Below, in pieces: positions 1-7,959 of a stretch of DNA of 64,000 bases. Position numbers and translations under genes: made by a program. Each line of letters opens with the position of its first letter. Position 1 is the first letter of the stretch. The notes below the pieces were generated by a model. The model searched no databases. It was not told where the DNA came from and worked only from the letters and a program-made list of their open reading frames with translations. The DNA comes from Marinomonas sp. UCMA 3892 (lineage in GTDB: Bacteria > Pseudomonadota > Gammaproteobacteria > Pseudomonadales > Marinomonadaceae), in NCBI RefSeq assembly GCF_012726345.1, contig NZ_PTXN01000017.1, positions 1 to 64,000 of the forward strand, written 5' to 3'.

Positions 1-273
1 TCCCCAGTTACTGCACTGACGCCCTGTTAACAATGCCACCCTCAAACACAGCCTAGGTCTGACTGAGTATCGGGCTTTGCGCTATTTTGCACGCTTACCC
101 ACCTAAACTGCCGAAGCAGGTTCACTTGCGTTGTGTACTGTTAACTTCCTATCGCTTCCTTCAGACCCTGCCGTTGGCCAGCAACGCCCTTGCGATTCGG
201 ATTCTCTTCCCCCCAGTCGGGGTGAGACAGGTTTCTTACAACCTGACGGGTTTGCCAGCTTCGCTGGGCAAAC
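1..273. other. Gene-free, hairpin-rich segment, possible mobile-element relic
   Basis: No convincing gene is seen here. The segment looks more GC-rich than its surroundings and carries a chain of small inverted repeats: CCCC/GGGG at 211-214 and 219-222, CAGGTT/AACCTG at 228-233 and 240-245, and a longer hairpin at 250-273 (GTTTGCCAGC, loop TTC, then the complement with one bulged G). The composition and clustered hairpins resemble the non-coding end of a multi-copy element, but no transposase or reverse transcriptase is visible inside the window. The assignment as a relic is inference only; the hairpins themselves are directly visible. Confidence 0.3.
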
Positions 274-301
274 AAAAAAGGGCTGTGATTTCTCACAACC
301 C
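274..301 (-). terminator. Rho-independent terminator of ibpA
   Basis: Read on the minus strand this is GGGTTGTGA, a GAAA tetraloop, TCACAGCCC (one G-U pair), then six T. It lies about 24 bases after the stop of the small heat-shock gene, so it very likely ends that transcript. Confidence 0.85.
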
Positions 302-324
302 TTGCATTTAAAAATGGAGCTACT

Positions 325-807
325 TTAAGCAACTTTGGAGTTAGCTTCTTTTGAGCTGTCTTTTTGATGCTCAAGAACACCATTACTTGCTTGGTTAATG
401 GCAATATTTCTTGGTTTCATTGCCTCAGGAATTTCTTTCACCAAACTGATGGTAAGTAGTCCATTTTTTAGCACCGCATCGGTTACCTCAACGTAATCGG
501 CAAGGTTAAACTTGCGCTCAAACGAGCGGTTTGCAATGCCTTGATGGAGATATCTGTGCTCACCGGAATCCGCTTTTTCACCACGGATGGTTAACACATT
601 TTTTTCCACCTTAATATCTAGATCGCTTTCTTCAAAACCTGCTAAAGCAAGCGAAATAGCGTAGCGGTTATCATCGACTACTTCGATATTATAAGGTGGA
701 TAACCCGCAGATACATTGTCGGTGGTTAGCGCATGGTCGAGTAAAGACGCCAATCGGTCAAAACCAATGCTACTGCGATAAAGTGGAGTAAAGTCAATTG
801 AGTTCAT
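325..807 (-). CDS. ibpA: Small heat-shock protein, IbpA/Hsp20 family
   Basis: A 160-residue ATP-independent holdase that binds unfolding proteins and aggregates in the cytoplasm and passes them to DnaK/ClpB (family knowledge). The N-terminus SIDFTPLYRSSIGFDRL closely follows E. coli IbpA, the alpha-crystallin domain fills roughly residues 35-135, and a C-terminal I-x-I motif (IAI) is present near residue 135. The ATG at 807 was chosen because AGGAGG lies 7 bases upstream; an in-frame extension to 858 would run through the leader. It stands alone, with a sigma-32-like promoter upstream, a ROSE-like leader and its own terminator, so heat induction at both transcription and translation is likely. 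Confidence 0.93.
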   Translation of the reverse strand: MNSIDFTPLYRSSIGFDRLASLLDHALTTDNVSAGYPPYNIEVVDDNRYAISLALAGFEESDLDIKVEKNVLTIRGEKADSGEHRYLHQGIANRSFERKFNLADYVEVTDAVLKNGLLTISLVKEIPEAMKPRNIAINQASNGVLEHQKDSSKEANSKVA

Positions 808-812
808 AATAA

Positions 813-834
813 GTCCTCCTAATTGAAGCAAAAT
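813..834 (-). promoter_or_regulatory. Putative ROSE-like RNA thermometer hairpin
   Basis: In the mRNA, UUGCUUC, loop AAUUA, then GGAGGA can fold so that CUUC pairs with GGAG, with an opposed G-G and an outer U-A pair. The U-U-G-C-U element facing the Shine-Dalgarno sequence is the hallmark of ROSE thermometers known from ibpA leaders of gammaproteobacteria. The leader is about 85 bases long, which suits such elements. The pairing is visible; thermometer function is inferred. Confidence 0.6.
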
Positions 835-898
835 ACTAATCATCAAAAGGCGTAACAAAAGCTCTCTTTAAACTAAGACGAACCTGTCACATTGCTAA

Positions 899-926
899 AA
901 ATAGGATCGCCAAGCAAATTTTCAAG
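899..926 (-). promoter_or_regulatory. Sigma-32-type heat-shock promoter of ibpA
   Basis: The minus strand reads CTTGAAAA, 12 bases, then TCCTATTT. This is close to the sigma-32 consensus CTTGAAA and CCCCATNT with proper spacing, about 90 bases before the ibpA start. Confidence 0.75.
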
Positions 927-996
927 TACTTTTTTTAGAAAAAAAAGTCCTACTTAAATAAGAATTTTTTATAAAGCATTTCGTAAAGCAAAGTAT

Positions 997-1959
997 TTAA
1001 TCCTCTAGCACACTTTTCTCTAACAATCCCTTATCTACTAATTGCGTTAAAAGCGCCTTAGCACGCTCTCGAAACATATCTCGCAAGAGGCGTACTGTTG
1101 GCGTAATGGATTGACGACTCGGACTAATTAACCAAAGCTCCACTTGGGGAATTTTATAATCCGGCATCAAAGAAACAACATGACCTGCAAGCAAGTCATT
1201 GGCAATGTCCAGTGAGGATTTTATTGCCACGCCTTTCCCTGCCACGCACCAACGCCGAACCAAATCACCATCGTTCGCCGCACAATAGGCTTTGGGCTTA
1301 ATTTTATAAGAACGCTCTGCACCAGGCTTTTCACCCGACTCTGTACATAAGAAGTGCCAAGTATCGTTCAAGATATTTTGTAGCTGATAAAACAAACCTT
1401 GATGATTAAGCAAGTCTTTAGGATGTTCTGGCGTGCCATGCAATTCAAGATAGCTTGGACTCGCCACTAATAATCGAGGCACATTACATATTTTAAAACC
1501 GTATAAATTTGAATCTGCAGGCGCGCCATAACGCAGGGCAATATCCAACGCATCACGATAAAAATCTATATTGCTGTCGCTAACATGCGCTCTTAAGGTG
1601 ACTTGTGGATACTGCTCCATAAAATCATCCACCCAAGGAATAGCAATATTTCGCCCCAAATCAGACGACACCGCTAAACGAATCTCACCGCTAATGATAT
1701 CCAAATCATTGTGAATAGTTTGTTTAGCTTGATCCAACATAGACATGGCGGCAATACATTGTGGCAAATAGCGCTCACCAGCACTGGATAAACGTAAGTG
1801 ACGCGTGGTTCGAACAAACAACTCAACACCAAGTGCAGCCTCTATTCGCTTAACCGCCGCACTTGCTGTCGCCATTTGCATATCTAAATGTGTTGCAGCA
1901 GCCGTGATGCTACGAAACTCTGCGACTTTCAGAACGACTCGAAGATCTTCAAGTTGCAT
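997..1959 (-). CDS. LysR-family transcriptional regulator
   Basis: A 320-residue LysR-type regulator. A winged helix-turn-helix occupies residues 1-60 (LEDLRVVLKVAEFRSITAAA, then ASAAVKRIEAALGVELF), followed by a periplasmic-binding-protein-like effector domain from about residue 90 to 300. The end SITPTVRLLRDMF is typical of the CrgA-like branch. It is divergent from the nitroreductase gene, with 174 bases between them that hold an 11-bp palindrome at 1994-2018, so it probably controls that gene and itself. The effector cannot be told from sequence. The start is preceded by AAGGA. Confidence 0.9.
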   Translation of the reverse strand: MQLEDLRVVLKVAEFRSITAAATHLDMQMATASAAVKRIEAALGVELFVRTTRHLRLSSAGERYLPQCIAAMSMLDQAKQTIHNDLDIISGEIRLAVSSDLGRNIAIPWVDDFMEQYPQVTLRAHVSDSNIDFYRDALDIALRYGAPADSNLYGFKICNVPRLLVASPSYLELHGTPEHPKDLLNHQGLFYQLQNILNDTWHFLCTESGEKPGAERSYKIKPKAYCAANDGDLVRRWCVAGKGVAIKSSLDIANDLLAGHVVSLMPDYKIPQVELWLISPSRQSITPTVRLLRDMFRERAKALLTQLVDKGLLEKSVLED

Positions 1960-1993
1960 GGTTTAGTCCTTATTAACGAAGAAAACTACCATC

Positions 1994-2018
1994 TATTATC
2001 AAATAATATTTGATAATA
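1994..2018. promoter_or_regulatory. Palindromic candidate operator between LysR and nfsB genes
   Basis: Two perfect 11-base arms (TATTATCAAAT and ATTTGATAATA) around a 3-base centre sit between divergent LysR and nitroreductase genes. The place and dyad symmetry suit a LysR-type binding site; the classical T-N11-A spacing is not exact. Confidence 0.55.
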
Positions 2019-2133
2019 ATTCAATAAAAACCCTGTTCTTCATTTAATAAAGTCTCGTTACTATAGCGCCATTAATTTTAGCGCTGCTAGTTTTCAGAGT
2101 GCTAAACACTTTTGCTTATTGTGGAGATAGAAC

Positions 2134-2790
2134 ATGTCACACCAGATTATCACTGACTTAGAAAAACGTCATACAGCAAAGCAATACGACGCTTCGAAGA
2201 AAATTTCTCAGGCCGATCTAGAGGTTATTTACGAAGCAATGCGCCTATCGCCTTCTTCTATTAACTCCCAACCATGGAAATTTATCGTGATTGAAAGTGA
2301 TAAAGCGAAACAACGCTTTCACGATACGTTTGCGAACAAATTCCAGTTCAACCAAAAGCACGCCAAAGATGCGTCACACATCATCTTATTTGCTCACAAA
2401 ACCCATTACAAACGTGAGGACTATGCAAAAGTTGTAGACAAAGGCATAGAAGACGGCCGTACTAAACCTGAAAACAGAGAACAGGCCTTCGGTGGTTTTG
2501 CCTTTGCAGAAATGAACATGGATGAGAACGGCAACAACGCAGCGTGGACAAAATCTCAAGTTTACATCGCTCTTGGTAACGTCATGCACACCGCAGCGCG
2601 TCTTAGTATCGATTCAACCCCAATGGAAGGTGTGGACCCAGAACTGATCGGAGAAATATTCAGCGCAGAATTAGAAGGCTACCAATGCGACGTAGCTCTC
2701 GCTATTGGTTATCACCACAAAGACGAAGACTACAACGCAGCGTTACCAAAATCGCGCTTAACTATGGAAGACGTAGTAACCGTGCTTTAA
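2134..2790 (+). CDS. nfsB: Oxygen-insensitive NAD(P)H nitroreductase, NfsB-like
   Basis: A 218-residue cytosolic FMN flavoprotein that reduces nitroaromatics, quinones and flavins with NAD(P)H. The length matches E. coli NfsB (217), and the typical motifs are present: KRHTAKQYD near the N-terminus, SPSSINSQPWKF (FMN phosphate region, residues 38-50) and the late GYHHKDEDYNAALPKSR. It is divergent from a LysR gene, which probably regulates it, and is followed at once by a strong terminator, so it is a single-gene transcript. The natural substrate is unknown. Confidence 0.92.
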   Translation: MSHQIITDLEKRHTAKQYDASKKISQADLEVIYEAMRLSPSSINSQPWKFIVIESDKAKQRFHDTFANKFQFNQKHAKDASHIILFAHKTHYKREDYAKVVDKGIEDGRTKPENREQAFGGFAFAEMNMDENGNNAAWTKSQVYIALGNVMHTAARLSIDSTPMEGVDPELIGEIFSAELEGYQCDVALAIGYHHKDEDYNAALPKSRLTMEDVVTVL

Positions 2791-2812
2791 GGTTAGCTCA
2801 GTTTCTATAGAC

Positions 2813-2850
2813 AAAAAAGAGCAAGCGATGAAGGCTGCTTGCTCTTTTTT
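2813..2850 (+). terminator. Rho-independent terminator after nfsB
   Basis: AAAAGAGCAAGC, a short loop, then GCTTGCTCTTTTTT. The flanking A and T runs let it work in both directions, so it could also end the facing diguanylate cyclase transcript. Confidence 0.9.
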
Positions 2851-2950
2851 ATTGGCGAATAAAACTCTTTTTATTAGAGGATCAATAAATACGTCGTCAG
2901 CATTAATTTAATCAAGCTCTAGTTTATCTCTGAATATTTGAATTAATTCG

Positions 2951-4018
2951 CTATTCAACGACTGTACGATTCCGCCCCTGATTCTTTGCTTGATAGAGCA
3001 GCCTATCAACCCGTTTTAAAAATTGATCTTGGCTTTCATCTTGCTTTACTTCGGCCAACCCTGAACTAAAAGTAACAGGACCATTTAACAGTTTCATCTC
3101 TGCAAATCGATCATGTAATATCTGTATATGTTGATAAGCTTCGTTGAGTGAGTATGGCATCATCAACATAAATTCTTCGCCGCCTGTACGAAACGCTAAA
3201 ACATTGTTTTCTTTGGCAATTTCAGCTAATAAAGTAGAAGCTTTTATAAGCACTTCATCACCATATTGGTGACCCCATTGATCGTTAACCTGTTTAAAGA
3301 AATCAATATCTACTGCCGCAATAGTAAAGTACTCTTTAGTTTCCTTCCATTCGACAAAGCTATTTACAAAGCTTCGACGGTTAAGTAACCCCGTCAATGC
3401 ATCTTGCTCAGATAATTGCCTAAGTTGTTCTGACAATTGCTCTACTTTTGACTGTCTTAACAGAAACTTTTTAGTCTGATTTTCCATCATTAACAACATA
3501 AAGATGCTAGTGACAACAGAAGTTGAAGCGAGGTCAATTAATCGTGTTTCGTTATCCGTATAAGGCGAAATTAATTCAGGAAAACAATACTCAATAGTAA
3601 CCAATGGGATGGGGACAAAAACAGAAAAAAACTGGCCAAAATAGCGATACGGTGGATTGTTGCGAAATGCCACAGTGATGTACATGAAAACACAAATATT
3701 TAAGAAAAAGGTTGGCCCATAAGAACCACCATTCAAGAACCAATTAATAGGTAATGTGATCGTCGTAATCATGACCATAAAGGTAACGGCCATACGCTGA
3801 TAATCATTATGCCAACGAGAACGATACCAAACGCCTAATGTACCGACAGACATCGCTAACTGTATGCTAATATTTAAATAACCAGATGCACCAGTGACGT
3901 AGTTGATTGCTGCAGCATATAAGAAAGCTACTGAGACAATTAATTGCACCGCATGCTGAATATATTGCTGCGGGTTATCCTTACTTCCAAGTAACCAACT
4001 CCTTGTTTTTTCGATCAT
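2951..4018 (-). CDS. Membrane-bound diguanylate cyclase (GGDEF)
   Basis: A 355-residue protein predicted to make cyclic di-GMP from two GTP. The first ~185 residues hold about six hydrophobic segments, forming an integral membrane sensor of unassigned type. A short coiled linker (LRQSKVEQLSEQLRQLSEQ) leads into the GGDEF domain (residues ~200-355) with its DALTGLLNRR start, the D-I-D-F-F-K metal site and an intact GGEEF active-site loop. The residues in front of GGEEF do not form the RxxD inhibitory site, so product inhibition at that site is unlikely. It is transcribed alone; the ribosome binding site is weak. Confidence 0.9.
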   Translation of the reverse strand: MIEKTRSWLLGSKDNPQQYIQHAVQLIVSVAFLYAAAINYVTGASGYLNISIQLAMSVGTLGVWYRSRWHNDYQRMAVTFMVMITTITLPINWFLNGGSYGPTFFLNICVFMYITVAFRNNPPYRYFGQFFSVFVPIPLVTIEYCFPELISPYTDNETRLIDLASTSVVTSIFMLLMMENQTKKFLLRQSKVEQLSEQLRQLSEQDALTGLLNRRSFVNSFVEWKETKEYFTIAAVDIDFFKQVNDQWGHQYGDEVLIKASTLLAEIAKENNVLAFRTGGEEFMLMMPYSLNEAYQHIQILHDRFAEMKLLNGPVTFSSGLAEVKQDESQDQFLKRVDRLLYQAKNQGRNRTVVE

Positions 4019-4122
4019 GTTTCTTCAATCCATTATTAGGAAGTAAAAAATATACCACTGGACCATTGTTAGTTTTTCTACTTCAGGGGTCAAATAAACT
4101 GAATACAAAACCATCAAGTTTC

Positions 4123-4583
4123 CTAACTCATTCCGCTATATAATTTGAAAGCGCTTCCGGCAGTTAAAAAAATAAACGGTGAGCCTGAGCCATTATGTTG
4201 AAGAAACTGACCAAGGGTAACTGTTGCTGGGGATATGCTTTCAAAATCAGTGGGTATATACAGTGACCAGTTAAACCAAATTTCACCAGTCACATCACCA
4301 GCCGAATATTCATGGCGTTGACGATCATTTTTGCAGTCACTCCACCCCGCTCCATTATGACCGCAATCTCCATCTCGTACTTCAAACCGAAAGGCACTAT
4401 CACCGGTACGGACTGGCTTCCATCGAATACACTTACCGTTGCGACACCATAAGGCTTAAATCCAACAGATAAACTCTTTTTAACCGATAAATTGGTATTG
4501 GAATCCAAGGTAAAGCAAGCACTCAGAAATAAAAAGCAGCTTAAAAATAGTAATATTTTAATCCGGATTATCAATTTACCCAT
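4123..4583 (-). pseudogene. Frameshifted and truncated polysaccharide lyase (heparin lyase I-like)
   Basis: The open frame from 4583 encodes a lipoprotein signal (LLFLSCFLFLSAC, with Cys in the lipobox) and ends at 4290 in a nonsense tail. One base near 4420-4430 appears to be missing: in the neighbouring frame the minus strand continues as WKPVRTGDSAFRFEVRDGDCG, then WSDCKNDRQRHE and GEIWFNWSLYIPTDF, stopping at 4123. These motifs resemble the heparin lyase I-like polysaccharide lyase family. Even when joined, the product (about 150 residues) lacks the usual C-terminal half. I read it as a decaying outer-membrane lyase gene. The frame switch is directly visible; the family call is from memory of motifs. 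The start could also be a TTG at 4604. Confidence 0.6.
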
Positions 4584-4718
4584 GAAAATAAAGCGTTTTA
4601 TCAATCTAATACACTAGCCTTTTTTCAGATCAATTTATTATTGATCAAAAAACACTCTTTACATTATAAAAATGAACACTGGATAAAAAATCAATACATA
4701 AAAAGAGAGCTATGAGAA

Positions 4719-5255
4719 TTAGAAACTAGAATTTGGCCCAGCCAAAAAAGCTAATTCCTCAGGGGTAGATGTTCGGCCTAAAATGGCATTTCGATGTGGA
4801 TAACGGCCAAAACGATCCACAATTTTTTTGTGCTTTAACTCGAAATCCAAGTTGTTAACAATTCCCAAGTCTCTATAGAGATTTACCGCTTCTTCATGAA
4901 TCACAGTGGACTCACTGTGCATAAACGGCATGTATAAAAAGCTTCGCTCAGTTTGCGTCAGCTCTTGGTCAAAGCCTTTGGAGATAGCCACTTGAGCCAA
5001 GACTAAAGCCATTGGATCAGCCGCAAAGGACTCGGGCTGATCACGATAGATATTACGAGAAAATTGATCGAGCACGATGATTTCTGCCAATGCACTTTTG
5101 GCGGAATAACGCCAAGAAGACAGCTCCCCCTGAACAGCTTGGCGATGGAGTTTGCCAAATCGAATGATGATTTTATTATCAAAGTCGATGTCTTTCTGAA
5201 ACCATTGTTTTGATTCAATATCGTTAAACCAAAAATCCAATACTTCTTGATACAT
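4719..5255 (-). CDS. DUF924 family protein
   Basis: A 178-residue cytosolic alpha-helical protein of the DUF924 family, whose fold resembles TPR repeats. Hallmarks are the start EVLDFWFND, then QWF, IIVLDQFSRNIYRDQPESFAADP (here residues ~59-81), FLYMPFMHSES and the end FGRYPHRNAILGR. The length is normal for the family. Biochemical function is unknown. It is monocistronic by position, between the broken lyase and the NadS-like regulator on the same strand. Confidence 0.88.
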   Translation of the reverse strand: MYQEVLDFWFNDIESKQWFQKDIDFDNKIIIRFGKLHRQAVQGELSSWRYSAKSALAEIIVLDQFSRNIYRDQPESFAADPMALVLAQVAISKGFDQELTQTERSFLYMPFMHSESTVIHEEAVNLYRDLGIVNNLDFELKHKKIVDRFGRYPHRNAILGRTSTPEELAFLAGPNSSF

Positions 5256-5332
5256 TACGTCAGCCTCAAACTACCAAGTAACTTAAAATATAGTGCTTGG
5301 AACCGTTATATTCCAATCACTGTATGCTAAAC

Positions 5333-5623
5333 CTACCCATGCAAAGTCTTTAGGGCATACTCCGAATCAGCATCGACGATTTTTAGCAAAGCTCGTGCTG
5401 GTCCAGTTGGATGACGGCGACCTTGCTCCCAGTTTTCTAAAGTACGCTTGCTGACACCAAGTAGGTTAGCAAAACGACTTTGACTTAAACCTGTTTTAGT
5501 GCGAATTGCCTTCACTTCTGGGTCTGCAAATTCTGTGATATGTGTTGCTGTGGCTTGGCCTTTTATAATGTTGTCAGCTTGTTGTACGCTTTCCAGCAAT
5601 TCATTGAACATGCCGTCATTCAT
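5333..5623 (-). CDS. Orphan NadS/HigA-type antitoxin-like HTH regulator
   Basis: A 96-residue protein with a C-terminal Xre-type helix-turn-helix (residues ~38-75: VKAIRTKTGLSQSRFANLLGVSKRTLENWEQGRRHP). This matches the NadS/HigA antitoxin type that normally follows a RelE/HigB-like toxin gene. On the minus strand the toxin would lie at 5624-5830, but no such frame exists there, only a terminator of the hut operon. It is therefore either a solitary regulator or the remnant of a toxin-antitoxin pair. An AAGGA ribosome binding site precedes the start. Confidence 0.8.
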   Translation of the reverse strand: MNDGMFNELLESVQQADNIIKGQATATHITEFADPEVKAIRTKTGLSQSRFANLLGVSKRTLENWEQGRRHPTGPARALLKIVDADSEYALKTLHG

Positions 5624-5772
5624 CGAGACATCCTTTCAAAAACTACCATAATATCACCAAACTATACGCCATTGACGTAATGATTCGGTTGATAATTGAA
5701 CAAAAATACATAAAAGCAGGCGACAAGCCATTACAGTATCGTCAAGACAATGGGGCTAGGAATTCTTTTGCC

Positions 5773-5807
5773 AAAAAAATCCCCACATCGTTTTCACAAT
5801 ATGGGGA
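5773..5807 (-). terminator. Terminator of the hutUHIG operon
   Basis: Minus strand: TCCCCATAT, 10-base loop, ATGTGGGGA (one mismatch) followed by seven T. It lies 25 bases after the hutG stop. Confidence 0.85.
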
Positions 5808-5831
5808 CTCTTAAACGATAAAATTCAGATA

Positions 5832-6647
5832 TCAAAAACGAAGGTGCTGACAAGCCTCAATTACTTCACGCAGCTGCTGTTTAATAAAAGGCAGTTTCGT
5901 TTCATCCAATTGATATTCATGTTGCTTCGCCATTTCATCATTTAGATAAGTTGCTTGAGAAAGTTCTAGCTGTATTGCGTGAATACCATTCTCTGGTTGT
6001 CCGAAATGACGAGTAGTGTAGCCGCCTTTAAAACGTCCATTAAGTACTTGCGTGAAATGTGGTGTTAAAATTTGTGTTGCTGCGTTTGCCAGTAAAGGAT
6101 CACAGGCTTTGCCGTCGTTTGTTCCCCAGTTAAAATCAGGAAGAACACCATCAAACAGCATAGGTACTTCTGCTGCAATGCTGTGGGCATCAAACAAAAT
6201 CGCGTAACCGAATTTTTCTTTCAAACGCGCTAATTCTTGCTCAATCGCAGAGTGATAAGCTTTCCAAATATGTTCTTTATAGAACTCTTTTGCTTCCTCG
6301 GATGGTTTTTTTCCTTCAAGAAAAACAGGACTGTCTTCGAACAAAACATCAGGAAATAAGCCAGTTGTTTTCGTTTCATATAGAGGTTTATCGTCGTAAG
6401 GTCGGTTCAAATCAATCACAAATCGAGAGTAATTGGCTTTGATGTATCCCACGCCAAGCGGCGTTAAAAAGTCATACAATTCCGGCATAAACCAGTCGGT
6501 ATCCGGCAGTTTTTTCGCTAAATCGGTGAGACAATCATCGACCTCTGGCGTCAGGTGCAAGCCAGGATGCGGCATACAAACCAACAAAGGCGAGTCTCCT
6601 TGTACAAAATCAAATGCTGGTACAATCAGCGTCTTGTGCGTTGTCAT
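5832..6647 (-). CDS. hutG: N-formylglutamate deformylase HutG
   Basis: A 271-residue cytosolic hydrolase performing the last step of the five-step histidine pathway: N-formyl-L-glutamate to glutamate and formate. Family motifs include VCMPHPG near residue 22, FDAHSI (metal-binding His) near the middle and the late QLELSQATYL. The ATG at 6647 has GGGGAAAG upstream and leaves 13 bases after hutI; the longer frame from 6686 would overlap hutI by 26 bases. It is the last gene of hutU-hutH-hutI-hutG and pairs with HutF upstream. Confidence 0.95.
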   Translation of the reverse strand: MTTHKTLIVPAFDFVQGDSPLLVCMPHPGLHLTPEVDDCLTDLAKKLPDTDWFMPELYDFLTPLGVGYIKANYSRFVIDLNRPYDDKPLYETKTTGLFPDVLFEDSPVFLEGKKPSEEAKEFYKEHIWKAYHSAIEQELARLKEKFGYAILFDAHSIAAEVPMLFDGVLPDFNWGTNDGKACDPLLANAATQILTPHFTQVLNGRFKGGYTTRHFGQPENGIHAIQLELSQATYLNDEMAKQHEYQLDETKLPFIKQQLREVIEACQHLRF

Positions 6648-6660
6648 CTTATCTTTCCCC

Positions 6661-7881
6661 TTATTCTTTCTCGCCTTGGTACACACGAGCTTTTAATAAA
6701 CTGCCACCTAGCCAATAGCTTAGTTCACCCGGACTTTCCACGTCCCAACAAACAAAATCCGCGACTTTACCAACTTCCAAGCTCCCATGAGTATCAGACA
6801 GACCCAATGCTTTTGCAGCATGAATGGTCGCGCCCGCAAGGGCTTCTTCTGGCGTCAGTGCAAACAAGGTACACGCCATGTTCATCATCAGTCGAAGCGA
6901 TAAAGCTGGCGAGGTGCCAGGGTTAGCGTCAGTAGCAACCGCCATGGGAACGCCATATTGTCGAAGTAAATCAATCGGAGGACGTTGAGTTTCTTTTAGG
7001 GTAAAAAATGCCCCAGGCAATAACACCGCCACTGTGCCCGATTCTGCCATGGCTTTGACGTCTGATTCTTCAATAAATTCGATATGATCGGCCGACAAGG
7101 CTTTGAAGGACGCGGCCATGGCCGTTCCACCTAATGACGACAACTGCTCCGCATGAATTTTCACTGGTAAGCCTAAAGATTCCGCCGTTTTAAAATAGCG
7201 GGCAACTTGTTCTGTGCTAAAAGCAATTCCTTCACAAAATGCATCCACGGCATCCGCCATGCCTAGCTTAGCTGCCTTCGGCAGCAAGGTCTCGCATAAA
7301 TAATCTATGTAGTCGTCTTTCTCCACAAACTCAGGAGGCATGGCATGTGCCGCCAAACAAGTACGCTTTACAGTCACCGGAAAATCATTACCTAGTTGAC
7401 CTGCCACTCGCAGCATTTTCAACTCAGCATCCAGTGACAGTCCATAACCTGATTTGATCTCAACTGTGGTCACACCATCGGCTATTAAACTTTTCAGACG
7501 ACGAGAAGCACTGGCGATTAACTCCTCTTCGCTGGCCTCACGAGTGGCCTTTACAGAGGATGCTATACCGCCGCCCTGCTTGGCGATTTCTTGATAACTT
7601 ACGCCATTCAATCGTTGTTCGAATTCACCTGCACGGTTACCACCAAAAACAAGGTGCGTGTGGCAATCGATCAAGCCAGGTGTAATCCATCCGCCATCCA
7701 GATCATGTTCGCTTTGAGTCTCATGGTCTGGCAGATCTTGCGCTTCGCCAATCCAAACGATACGGCCGCCGACGACGCCTATCGCTGCGTTTTCAATCAC
7801 GCTATAAAGGCCATCTTTCATGGTGGCGATATGAGCGCCACGCCATAAGCTGTCTAATTTCATTGGAGTATCGTTTGTCAT
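6661..7881 (-). CDS. hutI: Imidazolonepropionase HutI
   Basis: A 406-residue zinc/iron amidohydrolase that opens the ring of 4-imidazolone-5-propionate to N-formimino-glutamate, the third step of histidine breakdown. It shows the amidohydrolase H-x-H motif ([13 protein letters not shown], residues ~68-80), KIHAEQ near residue 240, SADHIEF, and the distal [10 protein letters not shown]. The length is typical (400-410). It is preceded by AAGGA and lies between hutH and hutG in the operon. Confidence 0.96.
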   Translation of the reverse strand: MTNDTPMKLDSLWRGAHIATMKDGLYSVIENAAIGVVGGRIVWIGEAQDLPDHETQSEHDLDGGWITPGLIDCHTHLVFGGNRAGEFEQRLNGVSYQEIAKQGGGIASSVKATREASEEELIASASRRLKSLIADGVTTVEIKSGYGLSLDAELKMLRVAGQLGNDFPVTVKRTCLAAHAMPPEFVEKDDYIDYLCETLLPKAAKLGMADAVDAFCEGIAFSTEQVARYFKTAESLGLPVKIHAEQLSSLGGTAMAASFKALSADHIEFIEESDVKAMAESGTVAVLLPGAFFTLKETQRPPIDLLRQYGVPMAVATDANPGTSPALSLRLMMNMACTLFALTPEEALAGATIHAAKALGLSDTHGSLEVGKVADFVCWDVESPGELSYWLGGSLLKARVYQGEKE

Positions 7882-7959
7882 AGCTGTCCTTTTAAATATT
7901 TACTTTTCGCTTTACCTATAAGCTTTGCTATTTATACGCTAGGTTACTTATAAACTAGG

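Noticed and set aside
87..328. Two overlapping frames of 65-74 residues at the left edge
   Set aside because: They cross the hairpin chain and the ibpA terminator, without ribosome sites; judged non-coding.
4290..4604. A 104-residue lipoprotein gene as an intact CDS
   Set aside because: The last third is a shifted reading of conserved lyase sequence; treated as a pseudogene.
5681..5818. Small plus-strand frame between the NadS-like gene and hutG
   Set aside because: It has no ribosome binding site, no recognisable toxin features, and runs through the hut terminator.
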